NCBI GenBank assembly: GCA_031548005.1
Contig: JAVBRK010000001.1
Coordinates: forward strand, 1 to 64,000
Direction: 5' to 3'
DNA length: 64,000 nt
DNA from: BNXB01 sp031548005
GTDB lineage: Bacteria; Bacteroidota; Bacteroidia; Bacteroidales; Azobacteroidaceae
The notes under the pieces are model-generated. The model did not search any database. It saw only the letters and a program-made list of their open reading frames with translations, and was not told the DNA's origin. Made by a program: the position numbers and the translations under genes. Positions 45,986 to 54,757 of this stretch are shown piece after piece; position 1 is the first letter of the stretch; each line of letters starts with the position of its first letter.

Positions 45986-46843
45986 TCAGAACTTCCAGTT
46001 GCTATTGGTATTTGAATTGGTTGCTGGCTGTTGGCCTCTAACCTGAGAACGATCGTTGTAATATCTCATCGCATCAGGCAGATACTTCTGGATCTCAGTG
46101 ATCCGGTTTTCATCCGAAGGGTGCGTACTCATAAATTCGGGAGTTCCGCTGCTTCCCTGAGTAGACATCCGTTGCCAGAAAGGAATTGCTTCATTGGGGT
46201 TATATCCTGCTATCGCCATAAAAACCAGCCCCAGGTGGTCGGCTTCCAATTCCTGTTTCCGGTTGAAAGGCAACATCACTCCATACTGAGCGCCCAAACC
46301 ATAGACAGTACTGGCAATCGTTTGAACAGCGGCAGATGATTTACCCAATAATCCGCCAACCGCAGCAGAACCATACTCGGCAACCATTTGTTGTGACATC
46401 CGTTCGTTCGCGTGCTTAGCAACAGCATGCGCCACTTCGTGTCCTAACACCACTGCTAATCCGGCTTCCGACTTTGTATAAGGCAATATTCCTTCATACA
46501 CCACAATTTTTCCACCCGGCATACAAAAGGCATTGACCTGATTATCTTTCACCAATTTGAAATCCCAGGAATAACCGCTCAACAACGACTCCATGCCATT
46601 GGCCTGAAAATAGGCCGCTACTGCATTGGCGATATTCTGACCCACCTTAACCACCATGGCGGTATTGGCTTTATCTGAAGAAATCGGGGCCGATTTGATA
46701 TAGTCATCGTACTGCTGTAAACTCAAACTCAAGACTTCCTGGTCGGAAACCAGTGATAATTGCTGACGGCCGGTAACGGGCACGCTGGAACATCCATGCA
46801 ACAATGCTGCAACAAGTATTAAAAAGATAAAGTTTCTCATCAT
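45986..46843 (-). CDS. M48-family metalloprotease lipoprotein
   Basis: The product (285 residues) is a lipoprotein (LVAALLHGC18) with the zinc motif HEVAHAVAKH beginning at His135 and the third ligand in ELEADHLGLVFM. The segment PVTGRQQLSLVSDQEVLSLS after the lipobox and the NAFCMPGGKIVVYEG stretch are typical of LoiP/YcaL/Oma1-like periplasmic peptidases, which trim or degrade faulty outer-membrane proteins. The position in the periplasm follows from the lipobox. Two adjacent ATGs (46843, 46840) are possible starts. The gene stands alone; the 227 bases up to argR hold its promoter region but no other gene I can support. Confidence 0.9.
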   Translation of the reverse strand: MMRNFIFLILVAALLHGCSSVPVTGRQQLSLVSDQEVLSLSLQQYDDYIKSAPISSDKANTAMVVKVGQNIANAVAAYFQANGMESLLSGYSWDFKLVKDNQVNAFCMPGGKIVVYEGILPYTKSEAGLAVVLGHEVAHAVAKHANERMSQQMVAEYGSAAVGGLLGKSSAAVQTIASTVYGLGAQYGVMLPFNRKQELEADHLGLVFMAIAGYNPNEAIPFWQRMSTQGSSGTPEFMSTHPSDENRITEIQKYLPDAMRYYNDRSQVRGQQPATNSNTNSNWKF

Positions 46844-47033
46844 ATTATTATTTTTATTTCCGGAAGCTGAATGCCCTCATTCCCTTTACAGATAAAAGGT
46901 TTCCTCCTCTCCTTGGTTCTATTTGTTTTTAATATAAAACAACAAAATCCTTGCCAAAGTTTCTCATTTTTCATCACGATAATCCGGGTTGGTCAAAAAA
47001 AATTATATGGCCGGATACAAGTTATTAAAATAT

Positions 47034-47068
47034 TGCATAATTTTGCAGTTCAAATGCATAAAAATGCA
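47034..47068 (+). promoter_or_regulatory. tandem ARG boxes over the argR promoter
   Basis: TGCAT-AATT-TTGCA (47034-47047) and TGCAT-AAAA-ATGCA (47055-47068) are two 5-4-5 palindromes, the second perfect, exactly 21 bp centre to centre. This is the phasing of paired 18-bp ArgR boxes with a 3-bp gap. The first box contains the -7 element TAATTTTG (47038-47045); the second fills the short leader up to the ATG at 47071. Arginine-ArgR should repress the whole arg operon here. Confidence 0.8.
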
Positions 47069-47070
47069 AA

Positions 47071-47547
47071 ATGAAGACAAAAAAAGAACGGTTAAAGGCT
47101 ATCCGCAGGATTATCAGAACCCGGCCGGTAGGGAATCAGGAAGAACTGAAGGTATTGCTTGAGAATGAAGGATTTTCTTTTAATCAGGCAACCCTCTCGA
47201 GGGATATCAAAGAATTGAAAATCGTAAAATACCCCGACGATAACGGAAGTTATGCTTATACTTTCTCCGGTGGAAATAATTATACAAATGAGCCGAATAC
47301 GAAAGAAGAAAACGACCGAACCTCCCCTGTTACCGCCTCCATCGAATTCTCAGGCAATCTGGCAGTGCTGAAAACCCGTCCGGGATACGCCATGGGGATC
47401 GCTTCGGATATCGACAGTCTTACATCAGGAGAAATCCTGGGCACCATCGCAGGAGACGATACGATCCTGCTGATTCCCCGGGAAGGCGTTACCAGAAAGG
47501 AAGTTGTGGAAACCCTGCAAGCGATTATTCCCCGTCTCAAAAGCTAA
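47071..47547 (+). CDS. argR: arginine repressor
   Basis: The product (158 residues) has the N-terminal winged helix (VGNQEELKVLLENEGFSFNQ, ATLSRDIKELKIVKY, about 20-55) and the C-terminal oligomer/arginine domain (about 90-158) with PGYAMGIASDIDS and GTIAGDDTILLI, the GTIAGDDT motif being the arginine-binding signature. It forms hexamers and binds ARG boxes when arginine is present. It is the first gene of the arginine operon, and two ARG boxes lie directly before its start, so it represses itself and the enzymes together. Confidence 0.95.
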   Translation: MKTKKERLKAIRRIIRTRPVGNQEELKVLLENEGFSFNQATLSRDIKELKIVKYPDDNGSYAYTFSGGNNYTNEPNTKEENDRTSPVTASIEFSGNLAVLKTRPGYAMGIASDIDSLTSGEILGTIAGDDTILLIPREGVTRKEVVETLQAIIPRLKS

Positions 47548-47594
47548 AACAATCCCAGAATCACAAAAATAAACCCAAAGAATTAAAGTTTCAG

Positions 47595-48182
47595 ATGGAA
47601 AACAATCGGATGGAAAAAGAAAAAAATGAAAAAATTCAGATATTTATAGCGGACGAAAGTCATATAGGATATGTACAAACGATTCTGGACACGATCGAAG
47701 CAGCTGCCAAGGTCCGCGGAACCGGCATCGCCAAACGCTCTCCTGAATACATCGAACAGAAAATACGGGAAGGGAAAGCCATTGTGGCTCTACATGGGAA
47801 GGAGTTTGCTGGGTTCTGCTATATCGAGAGCTGGGGAAACAAACAATATGTCGCCAATTCAGGGTTAATCGTAGTAGAAAAATTCCGGGGTCACGGATTG
47901 GCCATGCGGATCAAGGAAAAATCGTTCGAACTATCGCGAAAGATGTTCCCCGACGCCAAGCTCTTCGGTCTGACTTCCGGAGCTGCCGTCATGAAAATTA
48001 ATACAGAACTGGGGTATGTTCCGGTTACCTTTGCCGAGCTTACCGATGATGAAGCGTTCTGGCGCGGCTGCCAGGGTTGTGTTAACTATGATATTCTCCA
48101 ACGAACCGAACGGAAATATTGTATTTGTACTGCCATGCTTTACGACCCGAACAAGAAGAGAAAAAATAGTCCGGAATCATAA
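47595..48182 (+). CDS. GNAT acyltransferase, candidate N-acyl(succinyl/acetyl)glutamate synthase
   Basis: The product (195 residues) has a GNAT fold with the acyl-CoA loop near residue 98 (VEKFRGHGLAMRIK, equal to R/Q-x-x-G-x-G/A). A C-terminal segment holds CQGCVNYDILQRTERKYCIC, with two Cys pairs. It lies between argR and argG, 47 and 53 bases from them. No ArgA or ArgJ gene is seen here, and Bacteroidetes make arginine through acylated, in Bacteroides succinylated, intermediates, so the first step (acylation of glutamate) is the obvious missing activity. From memory, the equivalent Bacteroides gene has been linked genetically to this step; I cannot verify that here. The acyl donor is undecided. 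Confidence 0.75.
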   Translation: MENNRMEKEKNEKIQIFIADESHIGYVQTILDTIEAAAKVRGTGIAKRSPEYIEQKIREGKAIVALHGKEFAGFCYIESWGNKQYVANSGLIVVEKFRGHGLAMRIKEKSFELSRKMFPDAKLFGLTSGAAVMKINTELGYVPVTFAELTDDEAFWRGCQGCVNYDILQRTERKYCICTAMLYDPNKKRKNSPES

Positions 48183-48235
48183 TCTGGTATTTCTCTGCCG
48201 ATACCATCAAAAACCAATCAAAAAATATCAATACA

Positions 48236-49441
48236 ATGAAAAAAGAAAAAGTAGTTTTAGCATTCAGCGGCGGATTGGATACATCCTTTTGCGCCATGTA
48301 CCTGTCGCAGGAAAAAGGATATGAAGTGTATACCGCACTGGCCAACACCGGCGGATTTGGTAAAGAAGATTTGAAGCGCATCGAGGAACGGGCTTATAAA
48401 TTAGGAGCCAAAAAACACGTGAGTTTAGACATTACCCAGGAATATTATGAGAAAAGCATCAAGTACATGGTATTCGGGAATGTATTACGGAATGGCACCT
48501 ACCCTATTTCGGTCAGTTCGGAACGGATTTTCCAGGCCATCGCCATCATCAACTACGCCAAGGAAATCGGAGCGGATTATGTCGCTCACGGAAGTACCGG
48601 AGCCGGAAATGACCAGGTACGGTTCGACCTCACATTCGATGTACTTGCTCCTGAAATCAAAATACTCACTCCGACCCGCGACATGATTCTCACCCGGGAA
48701 TATGAAATAAACTACCTTAAAGAACACGGATATGAAGCGGATTTCACCAAAATGGAATATTCCATTAACAAAGGGCTTTGGGGAACCAGTATCGGAGGAA
48801 AGGAAACGCTTAAATCAGAGCAAACACTACCGGAGAAAGCCTATCCCTCTCAGGTAATCAAACAAGAGGAAGAAACCCTGACTTTAGGATTCGAAAAAGG
48901 GGAAATCATTTCGGTCAACGGGAAAAAATACAAGGATAAAGTGGAAGCCATCCAGGCTGTAGAAGCCATCGGATCACCCTATGGAATCGGGCGCGACATG
49001 CATATCGGCGACACGATTATCGGCATCAAAGGCCGGGTCGGATTTGAAGCGGCAGGTCCCATGCTGATCATCCAGGCCCACAAAATGCTGGAAAAACATA
49101 CACTGAGTAAATGGCAACAATACTGGAAAGACCAGATCGGCACCTGGTACGGCATGTTCCTGCACGAAGCGCAATACCTCGAACCCGTAATGAGAGACAT
49201 GGAAGTATTCCTCGAAAATACGCAACGTAATGTAACCGGCTCTGTATCCATCAAACTTCGTCCTTATAATTTCACACTGGTCGGGGTGGAAAGCAGCTAC
49301 GACCTGATGAAAGCAGATTTCGGAGAATATGGCGAGGTTAATAAGGCCTGGACTGCTGAAGATGCCAAGGGATTTACCAAGATCACGGCCATACCAACTA
49401 AGATTTTCTTTAATATCCAGGAAAAAAACAAAAAGAAATGA
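48236..49441 (+). CDS. argG: argininosuccinate synthase
   Basis: The product (401 residues) joins citrulline and aspartate with ATP. The ATP-PPase motif AFSGGLDTSFCAMYL is at about 9-23, followed by HGSTGAGNDQVRFD (aspartate/citrulline site) and SINKGLWGTSIGG. It is the usual length. It ends inside the start of argC (ATGA overlap, four bases), so the two are translationally coupled. Confidence 0.96.
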   Translation: MKKEKVVLAFSGGLDTSFCAMYLSQEKGYEVYTALANTGGFGKEDLKRIEERAYKLGAKKHVSLDITQEYYEKSIKYMVFGNVLRNGTYPISVSSERIFQAIAIINYAKEIGADYVAHGSTGAGNDQVRFDLTFDVLAPEIKILTPTRDMILTREYEINYLKEHGYEADFTKMEYSINKGLWGTSIGGKETLKSEQTLPEKAYPSQVIKQEEETLTLGFEKGEIISVNGKKYKDKVEAIQAVEAIGSPYGIGRDMHIGDTIIGIKGRVGFEAAGPMLIIQAHKMLEKHTLSKWQQYWKDQIGTWYGMFLHEAQYLEPVMRDMEVFLENTQRNVTGSVSIKLRPYNFTLVGVESSYDLMKADFGEYGEVNKAWTAEDAKGFTKITAIPTKIFFNIQEKNKKK

Positions 49442-50409
49442 GTATAAAAGCAGGAATTATCGGAGGTGCGGGCTATACCGCCGGAGAGTTGATCCGGTTA
49501 TTGATCAACCATCCTCAGGTCGAAATCGTATTTGTTCACAGTACGAGCAATGCCGGGAATAAATTGACTGATGTTCACCAGGGACTGATCGGAGAAACAG
49601 ACCTGATCTTTTCAGACCACCACCCGTTTGGAAAACTCGATGTACTCTTTCTATGTTCAGCCCATGGCGACAGTAAAAAATTCATGGATGAGAACCTGAT
49701 TCCGGAAAAATTAAGAGTCATCGACCTGTCGACCGACTACCGGCATCAGGGTCCGGACAATCCTTTTGTATACGGACTTCCCGAACTCAACGTGGAAGGG
49801 ATCAGAAGGACTAACCGGCTGGCCAATCCAGGCTGTTTCGCCACGGCCATTCAATTGGCTTTACTCCCGTTAGCAGCCAGCAGAATGCTTTCCGGGGAAG
49901 TTCACGTCCATGCCATTACCGGGTCGACAGGAGCCGGCGTTAAACCCTCATCCACTTCCCATTTCAGTTGGCGGGATAATAACATCTCGGTATACAAAGC
50001 TTTCGAGCACCAGCATCTTCAGGAAATCCGGGAATCGATCATAGAGCTTCAGGACGATTTCGACCAGGAGATTAATTTCATCCCGGTCCGGGGCAATTTT
50101 TCCAGGGGGATATTCGCCAGTATCTATACAGAATGCGAATTAACGGAAGAAGAGATCCGGAACCTTTACAACGAGTATTACAACGATGCTCCGTTTACGT
50201 GGGTCACAGAGAAAAATCCGGATCTGAAAGACGTGGTCAATACCAATAAATGTATCCTGCATTTGGAAAAACACGGAAATAAAGTATTTATTATTTCCGT
50301 AATAGACAATCTTTTAAAGGGAGCTTCAGGACAAGCCGTACAAAATTTCAACCTGATGTTCGGTTTGGATGAAAAAACAGGACTGCACCTGAAACCATCC
50401 GCATTTTAA
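49438..50409 (+). CDS. argC: N-acetyl (or succinyl)-gamma-glutamyl-phosphate reductase
   Basis: The product (323 residues) reduces the acylglutamyl phosphate to the semialdehyde with NADPH. The Rossmann start is IIGGAGYTAGELIRLL, and the catalytic Cys133 is in ANPGCFATA; GSTGAGVKPS and NLLKGASGQAVQNFN follow. It overlaps argG by four bases and lies 12 bases before argD. Whether it uses acetyl or succinyl intermediates depends on the operon's acyltransferase. Confidence 0.95.
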   Translation: MSIKAGIIGGAGYTAGELIRLLINHPQVEIVFVHSTSNAGNKLTDVHQGLIGETDLIFSDHHPFGKLDVLFLCSAHGDSKKFMDENLIPEKLRVIDLSTDYRHQGPDNPFVYGLPELNVEGIRRTNRLANPGCFATAIQLALLPLAASRMLSGEVHVHAITGSTGAGVKPSSTSHFSWRDNNISVYKAFEHQHLQEIRESIIELQDDFDQEINFIPVRGNFSRGIFASIYTECELTEEEIRNLYNEYYNDAPFTWVTEKNPDLKDVVNTNKCILHLEKHGNKVFIISVIDNLLKGASGQAVQNFNLMFGLDEKTGLHLKPSAF

Positions 50410-50421
50410 AAAATAAAGAAA

Positions 50422-51543
50422 ATGAATCTTTTCGACGTTTACCCACTATGGGATATTGAGCCTGTCAAAGCGCAAGGCTGTAAAGTTTACGATAGTAACG
50501 GGACAGAATATTTAGATTTTTACGGAGGGCACGCTGTGATTTCAGTCGGTCACTCCCACCCATATTATGTACAGAAAGTAACGGATCAACTGAATAAAAT
50601 CGGTTTTTACTCCAATTCTGTTGTCAATAACCTGCAAAAAGAAGTGGCCAAAAAATTGGGGAAAATCTCAGGCTATGACGATTATTCGCTGTTCCTGATC
50701 AATTCGGGCGCCGAAGCAAACGAGAATGCGCTAAAACTGGCATCGTTCCACAACGGGAGGAAAAAAATAGTCTCCTTTGCGAGTGCATTTCACGGACGTA
50801 CATCGGCTACGGTAGGGGTCACGGATATCTCCCAGTACCGCGCCCCGGTAAACGAAAGCATGGATGTTGTTTTTCTTCCGCTCAACGATATTCCGGCTGT
50901 TAAAGAAGTTTTGCTCAAAGGAGATGTTTCCTCCGTGATTATTGAAGGAATACAAGGGGTTGGAGGAATCCGTGTACCCCATCCGGATTTTCTACAGGAG
51001 CTTCACCGGATATGTAAAGAAACCGGAACGATGCTAATCCTCGATGAAATCCAGTCCGGATACGGGCGAAGCGGACGTTTTTTTGCTCACCAGTATGCAG
51101 GAATACGACCCGACATCATTACTGTTGCCAAAGGAATGGGGAATGGATTTCCAATAGCAGGTGTGTTAATCAGTCCCGAATTTAAAGCCGTTCACGGACA
51201 ACTCGGCACCACCTTCGGGGGAAACCACCTGGCCTGTGCTGCTGCTATTGCTGTATTGGATATTATGAAGAACGAGAACCTGATCGAACAGGCGAATCTG
51301 GTCGGAGACTTTCTGATATCGGAATTAAGAAAACTTCCGCAAATAAAAGAAGTCCGCGGACACGGGTTGATGATCGGATTGGAGTTTGGGGCACCAGTCA
51401 AAGAGATACGAAACCGGTTATTATTTGAAGAAAAAGTATTTACAGGAGCCACCGGGACTCATGTTTTCAGATTATTACCCCCTTTATGTATCTCCATGTA
51501 CGAGGCAGAAGAATTTCTGAAGAGATTCAAAAAAATTATTTGA
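50422..51543 (+). CDS. argD: acetylornithine/succinylornithine aminotransferase
   Basis: The product (373 residues) is a class III PLP aminotransferase: FYGGHAVISVGHSHP, INSGAEANENALKLA, ILDEIQSGYGRSGRFFAHQY and Schiff-base Lys237 in ITVAKGMGNGFP. It converts the acylated semialdehyde to acylornithine. It is short for the family (about 390-400), mainly at the N-terminus, but all active-site segments are present. The proC promoter overlaps its last codons. Confidence 0.93.
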   Translation: MNLFDVYPLWDIEPVKAQGCKVYDSNGTEYLDFYGGHAVISVGHSHPYYVQKVTDQLNKIGFYSNSVVNNLQKEVAKKLGKISGYDDYSLFLINSGAEANENALKLASFHNGRKKIVSFASAFHGRTSATVGVTDISQYRAPVNESMDVVFLPLNDIPAVKEVLLKGDVSSVIIEGIQGVGGIRVPHPDFLQELHRICKETGTMLILDEIQSGYGRSGRFFAHQYAGIRPDIITVAKGMGNGFPIAGVLISPEFKAVHGQLGTTFGGNHLACAAAIAVLDIMKNENLIEQANLVGDFLISELRKLPQIKEVRGHGLMIGLEFGAPVKEIRNRLLFEEKVFTGATGTHVFRLLPPLCISMYEAEEFLKRFKKII

Positions 51544-51570
51544 TTCCAAGGAAGATTTTTCCTATATTTG
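51539..51570 (+). promoter_or_regulatory. promoter of proC
   Basis: TTTG (51539-51542, overlapping the argD stop) and TATATTTG (51563-51570) are 20 bp apart. A leader of about 90 bases follows to the ATG at 51668. It contains CAAAC-TT-GTTTG, a small inverted repeat, but no riboswitch I recognise. Confidence 0.7.
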
Positions 51571-51667
51571 TCTAAAAAATTTCAACGTTTTGAATAGCAA
51601 GAGTAGAAGCCAAACTTGTTTGAGTTATGCTGAGCCATGAGAAACGACTATTTAGAATAAACGAACT

Positions 51668-52465
51668 ATGAAACTGACAATTATCGGAGGTGGCAATATG
51701 GGAGGAGCTATTGCCCGCGGATTGGCATCCGGAAAGCTATTTAAAGCAGAGGATATCACCGTGATCGACATCAATAGAAGTACCCTGGAGGCATTGGAGA
51801 AAGACATTCCCGGTATCCGGGTCGTATGGTCCGATTATGAAGACCTGGAACAGGCGGATCTGATTATTCTGGCTGTAAAGCCCTGGCTGATAGAAGATGT
51901 TATCCTCGATATCAAATTCAAATTGAATTACGAGAAACAGATGATCATTTCCATCGCCGCCAGGATTTCTTTTGAAATACTGGAAAAAGCATTGTCCAAA
52001 GCTTCGGATAACTATGCTATGCCGGCGCTCTTTCAGGTAATCCCTAATACCGCCATTGCAGTAGGCGAGAGTATGACGTTGATTGCAGCCAAAAATACTT
52101 CGGATGAACAAGAGAAGCAAGTCCTGAATATTTTCAACTGCCTGGGCAGAGCCATCCTGATTAATGAGGAAAAAATTCCGGCTGGTACGGCCCTGACCTC
52201 CTGCGGCATCGCCTTTCTGTTCCGTTACATCCGGGCTGCCATGCTGGCCGGGACTGAACTGGGTATTTCGCCCCAGGATTCCAGAGAGATGCTGGCCTAT
52301 ACCATGAAAGGAGCGGCCGAATTACTGCTGCACACAGGAGCTAATCCCGAAGACGAGATCGATAAGGTAACCACACCCGGCGGGATCACTATCAAGGGAA
52401 TCAATGAGTTGGAGGCCAATGGCTTCTCCAATGCAATTATAAAAGCCATAAAAATATGCCGGTAA
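51668..52465 (+). CDS. proC: pyrroline-5-carboxylate reductase
   Basis: The product (265 residues) makes proline from pyrroline-5-carboxylate with NAD(P)H. The Rossmann loop GGGNMGGAIARGLASG begins at residue 6, and the C-terminal helical domain has the family pattern (CGIAFLFRYIRAAMLAGTEL and KVTTPGGITIKGINELEANG, about 230-250). It has its own promoter after the arginine operon, and the XRE-cupin gene follows 19 bases downstream. Confidence 0.93.
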   Translation: MKLTIIGGGNMGGAIARGLASGKLFKAEDITVIDINRSTLEALEKDIPGIRVVWSDYEDLEQADLIILAVKPWLIEDVILDIKFKLNYEKQMIISIAARISFEILEKALSKASDNYAMPALFQVIPNTAIAVGESMTLIAAKNTSDEQEKQVLNIFNCLGRAILINEEKIPAGTALTSCGIAFLFRYIRAAMLAGTELGISPQDSREMLAYTMKGAAELLLHTGANPEDEIDKVTTPGGITIKGINELEANGFSNAIIKAIKICR

Positions 52466-52484
52466 ACAGATAACTTGAATACCT

Positions 52485-53033
52485 ATGAATGAACAGATAA
52501 GACAAATTGCAGAACGACTGAAAGGATTGCGCGAATCACTCGATCTTTCGTATGAAGAAATGTCTGCGCAATGCAATAAGCAGCCTTTCGAGGTCGAATT
52601 ATATGAGTCGGGAGATGTCGATATTCCCATGAATTACCTGTTCGACATCGCTCAAAATCTCGGGGTGGAGACCTCAACACTGATTTCCGGCGAGGAACCC
52701 CGGATGAAAGCTTATTACCTGACACGACATGGTAAAGGGGTTTCAGTGGAACGAACCAAAGCTTATAAATACCAGGCATTAGCCAGTGGGTTTAAAAACC
52801 CGATGGCTCAACCATTTGAAGTAAATGTAGAACCGAATGAAAATCCGATTTACCTCAACACCCACGAAGGACAGGAATTCAACTACGTACTGGAAGGCCG
52901 CCTGCAATTCCGGATCAATGAAAAAGATCTGATCCTCGGGGAAGGAGACTCCATCTATTTCGATTCTTCAAATCCACACGGAATGAAGGCGTTGGATGGT
53001 AAACCGGTGAAATTTTTAGCGATTATATTATGA
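52485..53033 (+). CDS. XRE-family regulator with C-terminal cupin domain
   Basis: The product (182 residues) has a helix-turn-helix (about 6-62: IAERLKGLRESLDLSYEEMS) and a cupin barrel (about 105-182: HEGQEFNYVLEGRLQFRINE ... GEGDSIYFDSSNPHGMKALD). Such proteins sense small molecules through the cupin and usually control the adjacent gene. Here the adjacent acyl-CoA synthetase gene overlaps it by four bases (ATGA), so the two are coupled and the synthetase's product or substrate may be the signal. That link is inferred. Confidence 0.88.
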   Translation: MNEQIRQIAERLKGLRESLDLSYEEMSAQCNKQPFEVELYESGDVDIPMNYLFDIAQNLGVETSTLISGEEPRMKAYYLTRHGKGVSVERTKAYKYQALASGFKNPMAQPFEVNVEPNENPIYLNTHEGQEFNYVLEGRLQFRINEKDLILGEGDSIYFDSSNPHGMKALDGKPVKFLAIIL

Positions 53034-54682
53034 TTGAAAAATATATTCCTCAAACATCTTTCAAAAACCAGGAAGAGTTTAACGCCAATTTCAGGATCCA
53101 TGTTCCTGATCATTTCAACTTTGCATACGATATTGTAGACGAATGGGCCGGAAAAGAACCTCAAAAAAGGGCATTGTGTTGGACGAATGACAAAGGAGAG
53201 CATATCGATTTTACATTTTCCGATCTCAAAAAGCAAAGCGATGCAGCAGCCTCTTTTTTTCAATCCTTAGGAATCGGGAAAGGCGATATGGTCATGCTGA
53301 TTCTCAAACGCCGCTACCAATATTGGTTTGCAATTCTCGGACTGCATAAAATCGGAGCCATAGCCATCCCGGCTACACATTTGCTGACAAAAAAAGACAT
53401 TGTTTACCGTTGTAATGCCGCCGATATTAAAGCCATTGTCACGATCGGCGAACCGGAAGTGACACAGCATATCACCGACGCCATGCCGGAATCTCCGACT
53501 GTTAAGCATCTGATTTCCATCGGTCCGGAAATACCGGAAGGATGGCTCGACTTTCAGAAAGGGCTATCCGGCAGCGCTCCTTTTATCCGCCCGAAACAAG
53601 TCAATACAAACGATGATATTTCCCTGCTGTATTTTACTTCAGGAACAACAGGCAACCCTAAAATGGTGATTCATAATTTTGCTTACCCTCTGGGACATAT
53701 TGTTACTGCGGGTTTCTGGCAAAACCTCCGGGAAGACAGCCTGCACCTCACACTGGCCGACACCGGATGGGCCAAAGCAGCCTGGGGAAAAATCTACGGA
53801 CAATGGATTATGGGAGCTTGTGTATTCGTCTACGATCATGAAAAATTCATTCCGGCCGACCTGTTGCAGATTCTCCAGGATTACCGGGTGACTTCTTTCT
53901 GCGCCCCTCCTACCGTATTCCGGTTTATGATCCGGGAAAATATCGGGAAATACGACCTTTCGTCGCTTAAATATTGCACCATAGCCGGCGAACCCCTCAA
54001 CCCATCGGTATACCAGGCTTTCCTGAAAGCGACAGGAATCAAATTAATGGAAGGTTTCGGACAAACTGAAACTACCGTGACCATCGCAACATTCCCCTGG
54101 ATGGAACCCAAACCGGGCTCAATGGGAATACCCAGTCCGGCCTACGACATGGATTTAATTACCCCCGACGGCCGTAGCGCAGAAGACGGAGAACAAGGAG
54201 AAATTATTTTCCGCACCGACAAAGGACGCCCGTTAGGATTGTTCATGGGATATTACCGTGATCCGGAACTGACGGAGAACGTTTATCACAATCATATTTA
54301 CCATACCGGCGATATTGCCTGGCGGGACGAAGACGGCTATTATTGGTTCGTGGGACGTAACGACGATGTAATCAAAAGCTCAGGATACCGGATTGGTCCG
54401 TTTGAAGTAGAAAGCGCCCTGATGACACACCCTTCTGTTGTGGAATGTGCGATTACCGGCGTGCCCGATGAAGTACGCGGACAAGTAGTCAAAGCCACTA
54501 TCGTACTGGCTTCCGACTATAAAAACAGAGCCGGAGAGGAATTGATTAAAGAAATTCAAAATCATGTCAAGGAAGTAACGGCTCCTTATAAATACCCCCG
54601 GATCATTGAGTTTGTAAATGAGCTTCCCAAAACGATCAGCGGGAAAATACGCCGGGTAGAAATCCGGGGAAAAGGCAAATAG
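53030..54682 (+). CDS. AMP-forming acyl-CoA synthetase
   Basis: The product (550 residues) belongs to the ANL family. The P-loop YFTSGTTGNPKMVIHN lies near residue 203, the A5 motif is MEGFGQTETT, A7 is YHTGDIAWRDEDGYYWFVGR, the hinge is NDDVIKSSGYRIGPFEVESA, and the C-terminal catalytic Lys is in LPKTISGKIRRVE. It activates a carboxylic acid (acetate to medium chain is typical of this group) to acyl-CoA through acyl-AMP. The chain length cannot be fixed from sequence. It is encoded with the XRE-cupin regulator, an arrangement seen widely in anaerobes. Confidence 0.9.
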   Translation: MIEKYIPQTSFKNQEEFNANFRIHVPDHFNFAYDIVDEWAGKEPQKRALCWTNDKGEHIDFTFSDLKKQSDAAASFFQSLGIGKGDMVMLILKRRYQYWFAILGLHKIGAIAIPATHLLTKKDIVYRCNAADIKAIVTIGEPEVTQHITDAMPESPTVKHLISIGPEIPEGWLDFQKGLSGSAPFIRPKQVNTNDDISLLYFTSGTTGNPKMVIHNFAYPLGHIVTAGFWQNLREDSLHLTLADTGWAKAAWGKIYGQWIMGACVFVYDHEKFIPADLLQILQDYRVTSFCAPPTVFRFMIRENIGKYDLSSLKYCTIAGEPLNPSVYQAFLKATGIKLMEGFGQTETTVTIATFPWMEPKPGSMGIPSPAYDMDLITPDGRSAEDGEQGEIIFRTDKGRPLGLFMGYYRDPELTENVYHNHIYHTGDIAWRDEDGYYWFVGRNDDVIKSSGYRIGPFEVESALMTHPSVVECAITGVPDEVRGQVVKATIVLASDYKNRAGEELIKEIQNHVKEVTAPYKYPRIIEFVNELPKTISGKIRRVEIRGKGK

Positions 54683-54703
54683 AAACAAAACTGTTTTCAA
54701 AGA

Positions 54704-54737
54704 TTGCCCGATCGTATTACAAAAAATATTAACTTTG
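54704..54737 (+). promoter_or_regulatory. promoter of the Fur-family gene and purA
   Basis: TAACTTTG (54730-54737) matches the -7 element. The best upstream partner is TTG at 54704-54706, 23 bp away, which is slightly long. The ATG is 20 bases downstream. Confidence 0.5.
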
Positions 54738-54757
54738 CCGTTGAAGCATCTTAATAA

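Noticed and set aside
46871..47074. Short frame (67 codons) between the M48 peptidase and argR
   Set aside because: It runs through the ARG boxes and into the argR start, and the codon use is AT-driven; it is more likely leader DNA.
51577..51667. Possible riboswitch in the 90-base proC leader
   Set aside because: Only a small 5-2-5 repeat is present; no known riboswitch core could be recognised.
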